Below are positions 45,701-52,118 of a stretch of 64,000 bases of DNA, one piece after another. A program made the position numbers and the translations under genes. The notes beneath the pieces are model-generated. The model ran no database searches. It had not been told where the DNA came from and saw nothing but the letters and a program-made list of their open reading frames with translations. The first letter of the stretch is position 1. Each line of letters begins with the position of its first letter. Origin of the DNA: Lentisphaeria bacterium (lineage in GTDB: Bacteria > Verrucomicrobiota > Lentisphaeria > Victivallales > Victivallaceae); the NCBI GenBank assembly GCA_018265615.1, contig JABLYX010000008.1, positions 1 through 64,000 on the forward strand, written 5' to 3'.

Positions 45701-46400
45701 AGCCGAATGCGATTTCGGCCGAAAGATCGGCCGGGGAGGGCATGACGCCCTTTTCCGTATTGGCTCCGGTGAGCGGAAGGCGGAGCTTTGCAGGCCCGGC
45801 CGGAATATTGTTCATCGCCGCCGGATTCCCGGCTGCTTTGCGGACCGCATAGACACGATTCGGCTGCCATTCGTTTTCGCTGAGATTCGGGATGGAGACG
45901 GGCTTGATTTCAATGCTGTCGATATAGGCGGCAGGCATGACCCCTTCACAGAGAATCAATAACGGCGTGACTCCGTTTTCGCCGACTTCACTTTCCGGAA
46001 TGGTGAAGTTGAACGTGTAGGTTCGCCATTCGGGCGCGGGGGGCTTGATATGAAAACGCAGCTTCCAGTTTTTTCCGATTGCAATAATCGGCTCATCGCC
46101 GGAACCTTTGGCCCGGACATTCAGTACATAGGAACCGCCCGGCATGAGCTTTACCGACTGCTGGATCCGGCCGAAAACATGCGGTTTCTGTTTGAAATTG
46201 CTTTTCATGACCAGAACGCCTTTGCCGTCGAGTTCCATTTTGCAGTCGGCGTTGTTGGAGAGTTTCCAGGTCCATCCCTCCGGAATCGTGCCCTTCGGGC
46301 CGTCGAAGGAACCGTTTGTCACGATTCCGTCGGCGGCGCAGAGCGGAAGGAACAGGAGGAATGCAAAGGCTTTCAGCAGCAGATCAGATGACTTTATCAT
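42780..46400 (-). CDS. Secreted GH42-like multidomain glycosidase
   Basis: The 1206-residue protein starts with a signal peptide (MIKSSDLLLKAFAFLLFLPL, cut near CAA). Residues 25-170 are a CBM4/9-like sandwich (IVTNGSFDGPKG to YIDSIEI), and 200-390 a CBM9/DOMON-like domain. A linker of about 200 residues with long helices follows, then a TIM barrel at about 620-960. Candidate catalytic acids are E758 in ISNEAVYVN and E912 in VVNSENH. A GH42-type trimerisation domain follows (VALLYSPTS, KVLFVPGAANV). The start at 46400 follows AGGA at 8 bases; an upstream in-frame codon at 46424 falls inside the pseudopilin gene. Beta-galactosidase-like activity is a guess from the fold. Confidence 0.83.
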   Translation of the reverse strand: MIKSSDLLLKAFAFLLFLPLCAADGIVTNGSFDGPKGTIPEGWTWKLSNNADCKMELDGKGVLVMKSNFKQKPHVFGRIQQSVKLMPGGSYVLNVRAKGSGDEPIIAIGKNWKLRFHIKPPAPEWRTYTFNFTIPESEVGENGVTPLLILCEGVMPAAYIDSIEIKPVSIPNLSENEWQPNRVYAVRKAAGNPAAMNNIPAGPAKLRLPLTGANTEKGVMPSPADLSAEIAFGYDAEGLLFFANVRDDAARFGSDEQMYQADSIQLRFDRAGSRLAKAAPTDLEIGFSVDEKSKVHTWCWDAGRDPFAGRPLPPELAVVHGKRDKSGYFIAARLDWKLLAGIDPENNGKFGFTVVVNDSDGSGRRAAYFLTPGLHDDKYSNQYIRAVFETGKPSLWAAPDSLDDAAKLSGSLLAAGLSGAQEIKAEVTGADGKSVTKLLGIIPGVKPGELIDLPFDIPLDKIAQGEYTADFKANGTSLEKLTGSKVDLYRQQLEITAGLESELKRLNAVADALFYGERPRSEYIASPLYILNEHLPRIRRRLVNASDDGAKKYYAEQAAMTNAEIAETLSDIAASLAELQAGRKLPETWKFRTSPIRQVDGWPVAEAVNEEGKTVERPVVSVGYGHFHDIDRDIEKFQNLAANTVQIEIGPDSLFPVEGKIQEFEPDFAKVDRRLRPLMEKAWKNNVKIILLISPHYHPDWFMKKYPEVKTDSPSFLKYEVTHPKAQEMVRKYISELLGHLKKSPYAGSLHSVCISNEAVYVNCKPENPCSAAMFCKYMEKKYGPVANFNRTAKTAFKSYEEMTKSTKNSQAARYEFYLFSRVTFAGWHRMMAGEVRKAWPGIPVHTKIMSFRSTYDYVMGVDPELMAEFSDYNGNDNNFYREGRWQADWLTSALSHEIQISSKPVAVVNSENHIIRDRESQPIPNDHIYSALFQQYITGVCTMTTWLYADIDYERVRKDPKHDFIGNIYLRPGNLAAHARASLDGMRLAPLLQKFLQYKPEVALLYSPTSILLKQGTYKPQLEGLYQELCFTGYRPGMLTERRLAAGEFGDVKVLFVPGAANVTRAALRGMEKFARQGGRIIVDAGSLQEDEFGNPVKPAFRTEPVAALNAKSLTEQIRSSVAPLPAGVRVAHRDGNEGVFFRMVPAGDGSWLVNLVNYNFEPRRIELAGDGEWFDLIAEKPFVPAVELAPLKPHLLRFTPTKQQ

Positions 46401-46410
46401 GGAATATTCC

Positions 46411-47061
46411 TCAGTATGCTTCATCCATCTTGATGATTTTCTGGTTGGTGGAGTCTCCGCCGCGGTACTGGTTCTGGTCGATGCGCGAGGCGGAGCCGTT
46501 GGCGCGGCTGATGGTTGTCGCGTTGCTGTGCCTGGCCGGAATCAGGTCGAGCTGCGTTCCCGCCGCGATGCAGAAGGTGATGACCTCCCGGTTCAGTTTG
46601 CTGAACGGGCGCTTGAAGTTCTGCATGACCGCGCCGGTCGTGGAGGAGGAGTCCCGGCTGTAAATGTAATCGGTGAAGTTCTTCTCCTTGTTCCAGCCGG
46701 ATTCGCTGACCGTGTCGTCGGGACACTTGAGGACGGGAGGGCGCTTGGCGGCATAGGTGCCGGAGCTCCCCAGATAGTTGTACCTGGCGAGAAAGCCGAG
46801 CCCGGCGTATCCTTTGGACTCCTCGAGGGAGCGGCGTTCGTCGCCGCCTTTGTAAAGGGTGTAGACTTCCGGCATAAGCTGGTCGTTGTAATCCCCGACA
46901 TACATCGCGGTTGCCGTGATGATCTGCTTCTGATTGCCGACGCACTTGATCTCACGAGATTTGGCGCGGGCCTGGTTCAGCGCCGGCAGCAGCATTGAGG
47001 CGAGGATCGCAATAATTGCAATCACGATAAGAAGTTCAATCAGTGTGAATTTCCGTCTCAT
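46411..47061 (-). CDS. Pseudopilin-like protein (degenerate H-X9-NG)
   Basis: The 216-residue protein starts MRRKFTLIELLIVIAIIAIL behind AAGGAAGGA, with LLPALNQARAK and CVGNQKQII following. At the C-terminus the histidine and nine-residue spacing survive (H-SNATTISRA-NG), but Asp is replaced by Asn. It lies between the LacI gene (29 bases) and the GH42-like gene (10 bases), so it belongs to that operon. Confidence 0.9.
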   Translation of the reverse strand: MRRKFTLIELLIVIAIIAILASMLLPALNQARAKSREIKCVGNQKQIITATAMYVGDYNDQLMPEVYTLYKGGDERRSLEESKGYAGLGFLARYNYLGSSGTYAAKRPPVLKCPDDTVSESGWNKEKNFTDYIYSRDSSSTTGAVMQNFKRPFSKLNREVITFCIAAGTQLDLIPARHSNATTISRANGSASRIDQNQYRGGDSTNQKIIKMDEAY

Positions 47062-47090
47062 GGGGCCATCCTTCCTTTTCATAACCGGTT

Positions 47091-48131
47091 TTAAGAACGA
47101 ACTGAAGCGGCGGAGCCGCGAATCACAAGAGGCAGATGCAGCATTTTCGGGGCGATCTTGTCCGGAACTGCCGTCAGCTTCGCCAGAAGCGAATCGACTG
47201 CGAATTCCGCGACCTCATTGATCGGGAAGCGGGCGGTCGTCAGCGGGGGTACGATCGCGGCGGCCTGCGGTACGTCATCGTATCCGACCACGGAGAGCTC
47301 GTCGGGGATCCGCAGCCCCCGGCGGTACGCCCAGGAATAGACGCCGAACGCCATTTCATCGTTCCCCGTGAAGATGGCCGATACCGGTGTTCTGCTGTAA
47401 ATCTGTTCGGCGCCGGATTCCCCGCTCTCCCGCGTGTCTTCTCCGTAAACAATGACGCTGGAACGGATTCCGCGTTCCGATGCAAATTCGGAAAACACCC
47501 GGACCGCGGGATCCTCCGCGCCGTAGATGCGGGTTCTTGAGGCGATGTAGCCGATCTTCCTGTGTCCGAGCTTCCAGAGATAGTCGAGGATTTCGCGGGC
47601 CATCGTTGCGAAGTCCAGCTGCACAAGCGCATCCTGCTGCCGCAGATTCGTGACGACCGGAACCTTGCCGCAGAGCAGCGCCGCTTCGTCGGGATCGATC
47701 TGCGGCAGAAGATTGATGACCCCGTCCACCAACCCGGAGGAGAAGCGATGCAGCATCTCGCGTCCCCTGTTGATATCGAGTCCGGCCAGAGAGAGCATGG
47801 CATCGTAGGAGCGCTTCCGCAGCTCCAGCGTCAGCGCATCGATGAACATCGCGGCACTGGGGTTGCGACACTGATCCGCGACGATTCCGATCAGCCGCGT
47901 GGAGCCGTTCTTCATCGCCTGGGCGAAAAAGCTGGGGCGGTAATCGAGCTCACGGATCTTCTCGAAAATCCGGTGCTTGACCTCCGCACTGATCTCACGT
48001 GTGCCGCTGATCGCGTACGATACCGTGCTCGGGCTGACCCCGACAGCGCGGGCGACATCGACGATCGTGACCTTTTTTCTGCCGCTGTCACCGGTTTCCC
48101 GGCCGCTTTCCGCTGGAACGCTCCGTAGCAT
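47091..48131 (-). CDS. LacI-family transcriptional regulator
   Basis: The 346-residue protein has the LacI helix-turn-helix near its start (KKVTIVDVARAVGVSPSTVS, then the hinge YAISGTREIS) and a periplasmic-binding-protein-like sugar domain (RLIGIVADQCRNPSA ... FTGNDEMAFGVYSWAYRRGL ... VVGYDDVPQAAAIVPPLTT). A longer version starting from TTG at 48215 is possible, but it would place a perfect operator palindrome inside the coding region; the ATG at 48131 has AGGA at 8-base spacing. It is the first gene of a five-gene operon and probably represses itself and the operon through two upstream palindromes. Confidence 0.93.
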   Translation of the reverse strand: MLRSVPAESGRETGDSGRKKVTIVDVARAVGVSPSTVSYAISGTREISAEVKHRIFEKIRELDYRPSFFAQAMKNGSTRLIGIVADQCRNPSAAMFIDALTLELRKRSYDAMLSLAGLDINRGREMLHRFSSGLVDGVINLLPQIDPDEAALLCGKVPVVTNLRQQDALVQLDFATMAREILDYLWKLGHRKIGYIASRTRIYGAEDPAVRVFSEFASERGIRSSVIVYGEDTRESGESGAEQIYSRTPVSAIFTGNDEMAFGVYSWAYRRGLRIPDELSVVGYDDVPQAAAIVPPLTTARFPINEVAEFAVDSLLAKLTAVPDKIAPKMLHLPLVIRGSAASVRS

Positions 48132-48154
48132 ATCGCTGATCCTGTCTGCTGTTG

Positions 48155-48168
48155 TCGAAACGTTTCGA
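48155..48168. promoter_or_regulatory. LacI-type operator O1
   Basis: A perfect 14-bp palindrome TCGAAACGTTTCGA containing the GAAACGTTTC core typical of LacI-family sites. It lies downstream of the operon promoter, in the leader of the regulator gene. Confidence 0.8.
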
Positions 48169-48253
48169 ATACGGCCTGTAAACCTGCTCGTTCGGCTTTC
48201 TTCGGGATGTTTCAACTGTTAGGCTCCGGATTCCAGTCCGGATCTCCATGATG

Positions 48254-48269
48254 ATCGAAACGTTTCGAT
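48254..48269. promoter_or_regulatory. LacI-type operator O2
   Basis: A perfect 16-bp palindrome ATCGAAACGTTTCGAT, identical in its core to O1. Its centre is exactly 100 bp from that of O1 and it covers about +5 to +20 of the predicted transcript, a repressing position. Confidence 0.85.
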
Positions 48270-48280
48270 TCACACTGTTA

Positions 48281-48309
48281 ATTATACCGGAAACACGTGC
48301 CGATGTCAA
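48281..48309 (-). promoter_or_regulatory. Consensus sigma70 promoter of the LacI-led operon
   Basis: On the minus strand a perfect TTGACA (48309-48304), 17 bases and a perfect TATAAT (48286-48281). Transcription should start near 48274, just before operator O2. Such a strong promoter fits a gene cluster held off by a repressor. Confidence 0.85.
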
Positions 48310-48632
48310 TAGGGAGTGATGAAAAAAATGAAAAAAAATGATTTTGGCTCCCCGGGACGGCGGCGGCGGATAATTCTCCTGAATTTCTGTCGCCGGCCTC
48401 TTGCAATTCGACACTGCGGTGATTATTATATATACACCTGCTCTCTGTTTCCGGTCCGGCGCGATACCGCCCGGGGACTGTCTCCATGGCGCGAATCGGA
48501 TTCCGCCGGTTTCGCTGCGCCGGTTCCTTACGTTGATCTGTACGGAATGATGTTGTCCTCCGATATCGGAAATCGGGCGGGTTCAGGAGGACGGAACGGT
48601 TTGCCCGAAGCAAGTGAAGGCACAGTCGTAAA
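48310..48632. other. Leader/promoter region of the alpha-mannosidase gene
   Basis: No convincing gene lies in this stretch. A rightward promoter TTGCAA (48401-48406), 17 bases, TATTAT (48424-48429) would give a leader of about 200 bases before the mannosidase ATG at 48633. An open frame at 48316-48636 ends in an ATGA overlap with that ATG, but its composition is Arg-rich, resembles nothing and spans the promoter. Confidence 0.45.
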
Positions 48633-50804
48633 ATGAAAGTTCATCTGATTCTGAATTCCCATCTCGATCCGGTCTGGCTCTGGCGCCGCGCGCAGGGAGT
48701 GGACGAAGTCATCGGCACCGCCCGCACCGCCTGCGATCTGCTCGATCTCTACCCCGAAACGGTCATCACGCGTGGGGAGATGTGGTTCTATGAAACGGTC
48801 GAAGCGTGCGATCCGGGGCTTTTCGAGCGGATCCGGGGCCATGTGAGGAGCGGCCGCTGGCAGGTCGTCGGCGGCTGGTACGTGCAGCCGGACTGCGACC
48901 TGACCGGCGCATATACGCTTGCGAAACACGATGAGCTCGGCCGGCGCTATTTCGCTGAGAAATTCGGATTGCGCGTGAAGACGGCGTTCCATGTCGACAG
49001 CTTCGGGCACGCGGCGACCATGCCGGATTTCCTGTGCCGGGGGGGCTTTGAGAACTATGTCATGATGCGCCCCAATGAGGAGGAGATGCATCTGCCCGCC
49101 AGCAACTTCATGTGGGAGTCGCCCTCCGGCAGCCGGATCCGCACCTTCCGCATTTCGCGCAGCTACTGCACGACCGGGCAGGACACCGAAGGCAATCTGC
49201 GCGCGAACCTCGACGCCGCGCTCGCGGACGCCGCCCCCGCCATCGGGCACGTCATGTGCTTCATCGGCGTCGGCAACCACGGCGGCGGCCCGGCGAAGCG
49301 TGAAATCGAATGGCTGAACGGCCATCTCCGCTACCGGGACGGCGTGGAGCTGATTTACAGCTCGCCGGACCGTTACTTCGAGGCGGTGGCCGCCTCCGGC
49401 GCCGAGCTTCCGGTTGTACGGGGGGAGCTCCAGCATCACGCCATCGGCTGCTACACCGCCGTGAGCCGGATCAAGCGCGAGGTCAGGCGGACGGAACAGC
49501 TTCTGCATCAGGCGGAGCATCTGCGCATTCTCCGGCCGGAGCTCTTCGATGCGGAGGCGGAAAAAGAGCTTGAGCCCGGTTGGAAGAAGCTGCTCTTTGC
49601 GACCTTTCATGATGTGCTGCCGGGCAGCTCGATCCGCTCGGCTTACGAGGATATCTATCAGGATCTCGGCTATGCGCGTTCGGCGGCGCAGCGGCAGATT
49701 GAGCTGGCGATCCGCCGGGAAAATGCGAAGCTTGCTCCGTATCCCTGCCAGCGGCTGATTTTCGACAACCCCTCCGAAACGGAGTTCGACGGATTCGCGG
49801 AGTTCGAGCCGTGGCTCGGCTATCTCTGGGCGGATCCGGACCGGCCGCGCCCGCAGGTGCGGCTGACGGAGCCGGACGGAACGCCGGTCGCCTCGCAGGA
49901 GGTACCCGCCGAAGCCGCGGCTCCGATGGCGCGCTATGCCGCCCGGCTGCGGGTTCCGGCGGGCGGGCGGAAGATTCTGCTGATCTACACGGATGGCGCG
50001 CTGCCCCCCTCGGGAAATGTCCGGGTCACTCCGGACCGGCTGGAAAACCGGCTGCTGGCCGCGGAGGCCGGGCCGGAGGGGATCACCTCCCTGCAGTGCG
50101 ACGGCCGGGAGTATCTGCGCGGCCCCATCCATGCGGTGGTGATCGACGACCCGAGCGACACCTGGTCGCACGGCCTGAAGGCGTACGGGGTGGAGCCGTC
50201 GGAGCATTTCCTCCCGGAGCCGGGGGAGCGCCGGGCCGTCAGCCGCCCGGGGCCGCTCTCCGGCGAGCTGGCGTTTTCACAGAAAGCCTCCTGCGGCGAG
50301 CTGAAGTGGCTGGTGCGGCTGAATGACGGCGAAAATGCGCTGGAGCTCCGTCTCCGGCTCGCGTGGCGCGGCTGTCAGAAGCTTGTGAAGCTGGTCATCC
50401 CGCCCGGATTCGCGCCGATCTCCCGCCTTGACGGGGCGCCCGGGGGGAGCGTCCCGCGCGTCTGCAACGGGGAAGAGTATCCTGTGACGGATTTCGTCTC
50501 CGTCACTTCGCCCGACGGGCGGCGGTTCGCCGTCGTCAGCCCCGACATCACCGGGGCCGACGTGCAGCCGGACGGCGCGATCCGCCTCACGCTGCTGCGT
50601 TCGCCCTATTATGCGCACCACAACCCCTTCCGGGTTCCGGCGGACAACAATTATCCGGTCACCGACCGGGGTGAGCAGGAGTTCCGGATCCGGCTGCTGC
50701 CGCTGGCCGGGGATCCGGAGGAGATCCGCGGCGAGTGCTTCCCGCTTACGGAACCGCTCTGGTTCAGCGAAAGCACCAACGGCTGCGGCAGCGATTTCCG
50801 TTGA
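48633..50804 (+). CDS. Alpha-mannosidase, GH38, cytoplasmic
   Basis: The 723-residue protein starts MKVHLILNSHLDPVWLWRRA, the GH38 zinc motif with H10 and D12. The nucleophile and third zinc ligand is D122 in AFHVDSFGHAATMP, and the later zinc histidine is in GVGNHGGGP. The barrel is followed by a helical bundle (FATFHDVLPGSSIRSAYED) and beta-sandwich domains. There is no signal peptide, so it trims imported mannosides. Length is shorter than the common enzyme of about 1000 residues but normal for the compact bacterial subgroup. Its stop lies 5 bases from the end of the convergent fucosidase gene. Confidence 0.9.
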   Translation: MKVHLILNSHLDPVWLWRRAQGVDEVIGTARTACDLLDLYPETVITRGEMWFYETVEACDPGLFERIRGHVRSGRWQVVGGWYVQPDCDLTGAYTLAKHDELGRRYFAEKFGLRVKTAFHVDSFGHAATMPDFLCRGGFENYVMMRPNEEEMHLPASNFMWESPSGSRIRTFRISRSYCTTGQDTEGNLRANLDAALADAAPAIGHVMCFIGVGNHGGGPAKREIEWLNGHLRYRDGVELIYSSPDRYFEAVAASGAELPVVRGELQHHAIGCYTAVSRIKREVRRTEQLLHQAEHLRILRPELFDAEAEKELEPGWKKLLFATFHDVLPGSSIRSAYEDIYQDLGYARSAAQRQIELAIRRENAKLAPYPCQRLIFDNPSETEFDGFAEFEPWLGYLWADPDRPRPQVRLTEPDGTPVASQEVPAEAAAPMARYAARLRVPAGGRKILLIYTDGALPPSGNVRVTPDRLENRLLAAEAGPEGITSLQCDGREYLRGPIHAVVIDDPSDTWSHGLKAYGVEPSEHFLPEPGERRAVSRPGPLSGELAFSQKASCGELKWLVRLNDGENALELRLRLAWRGCQKLVKLVIPPGFAPISRLDGAPGGSVPRVCNGEEYPVTDFVSVTSPDGRRFAVVSPDITGADVQPDGAIRLTLLRSPYYAHHNPFRVPADNNYPVTDRGEQEFRIRLLPLAGDPEEIRGECFPLTEPLWFSESTNGCGSDFR

Positions 50805-50809
50805 ACCGG

Positions 50810-52105
50810 TCAGGGCTCCCGGAAACCGATGCGGACGACATTGAGCGGTGAATTGAGGCTCTCCGGCGGCATCCGGAGCGAGAGGCGCCCGGAGCAGAAA
50901 TGAAACGGCGCCTCCTGGCCGGTTTCGAGGATCTGCGCGGAAACAGGGGCTCCGGCAACGCCTTCGATCACGAGTTCGCAGGCCGGATGGTTCTCGAATA
51001 CATGCGCGTAAAGCGTGCCGTCCTTTCCGAGCGTCAGCCGCCCCCAGGCGGGTTCGGGGAGGGGGGCGTCGTTTGTATTGCGGATGCTTTCGCCGTTGAC
51101 CTTCATCCACGCGCCGATCTCCCGCAGGCGGCGGATGGAGGGAGGCGGCATCGTGCCGTCCGGGCGGGGGCCGACGTTCAACTGATAGTTGCCGTTGCGC
51201 GACGCGTTGGATATCAGGCAGCGCAGCAGGTGGTCCGTCGTTTTCCAGCGATGGTCGAGCCGGTGGAAGCCCCATGATCCGTTGAATGTCCCGCTGGTTT
51301 CCCAGGGCCGATGGATTGTCCGGTCCGGGAACTCATTGTCGCCCATCGAAAGATAATCGATTCCCGCATCATTGCCCAGAGGATGGTTCCAGGTCACGCC
51401 GATGCGGCTGTTGACGAGGCCGCCGCGCGAATGGACCAGGGCGATGAGCCGCTCGAGCCGCTCCGCCGTCAGCAGCGGCGCTTTGCACCAGTTGTCGAAC
51501 CAGAAGAGCCGGATTCCGTAATCATCCATGAGCTCCGTCACCTGCGGCAGGCACTTCCGGGTGAAGTAGCCCTCGAAAGCGGCGTCGGAGGGCTGCTCTA
51601 GCGGCGGATCCTCCGGTATTTCCGGCCAGAGCGGGAGGCCGCCGCCGGGGAACTCCCAGTCGAGCCAGTGCGAATAATAGGCTCCGAGCAGAATGCCGTG
51701 ACGGTCGCAGGCCTCTTTCAGTTCGCGCAGGAAATCGCGGCCGGAGGGAGTCATCTTCCGGATATTATAATCCGACACCTTTGAGTCGTACATGGCAAAG
51801 CCGTCGTGGTGCTTGGCCGTGACGACGATATAGCCCATTCCGGCGTTCTTCGCCTCCCGCACCCATTCTCCGGCGTCGAAATGCTCCAGCGTCAGGCGCG
51901 ACGCCTGGGCGTTATATTCATCATCCGGAATCACTCCGCCGCAGGGCCAGAGCGCCTGGTACTTGATCCATTCGGCGTAGCGGTTCCGGCCCTGCTCCTT
52001 CCCCTTCCATACTCCGGCGGCGACCGAATACAAGCCGAAGTGGATGAACATGCCGAATCGTGACTCCTGCCACCGGCCGAGTTCCCCGTTCCTGTGATTT
52101 CCCAT
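50810..52105 (-). CDS. Alpha-L-fucosidase, GH29, cytoplasmic
   Basis: The 431-residue protein has the GH29 barrel: FGMFIHFGLYSVAAG near the start, VTAKHHDGFAMYDS (95-108), and LFWFDNW with the nucleophile D204. The conserved LLRCLISNASRNGNYQLNVG and PDGTMPP segment follows, then a C-terminal beta-sandwich. No signal peptide. The start at 52105 follows AAGGG; further upstream the frame runs over the end of the next gene. It is on the same strand as the DUF4091-type gene upstream (13 bases), so they are co-transcribed, which suggests a fucose-containing substrate. Confidence 0.92.
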   Translation of the reverse strand: MGNHRNGELGRWQESRFGMFIHFGLYSVAAGVWKGKEQGRNRYAEWIKYQALWPCGGVIPDDEYNAQASRLTLEHFDAGEWVREAKNAGMGYIVVTAKHHDGFAMYDSKVSDYNIRKMTPSGRDFLRELKEACDRHGILLGAYYSHWLDWEFPGGGLPLWPEIPEDPPLEQPSDAAFEGYFTRKCLPQVTELMDDYGIRLFWFDNWCKAPLLTAERLERLIALVHSRGGLVNSRIGVTWNHPLGNDAGIDYLSMGDNEFPDRTIHRPWETSGTFNGSWGFHRLDHRWKTTDHLLRCLISNASRNGNYQLNVGPRPDGTMPPPSIRRLREIGAWMKVNGESIRNTNDAPLPEPAWGRLTLGKDGTLYAHVFENHPACELVIEGVAGAPVSAQILETGQEAPFHFCSGRLSLRMPPESLNSPLNVVRIGFREP

Positions 52106-52118
52106 GGTTCTGCCCTTT

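Noticed and set aside
48316..48636. 106-codon open frame ending in an ATGA overlap with the mannosidase
   Set aside because: Arg-rich, no domain, no ribosome site, and it spans the mannosidase promoter; the overlap alone is not enough.
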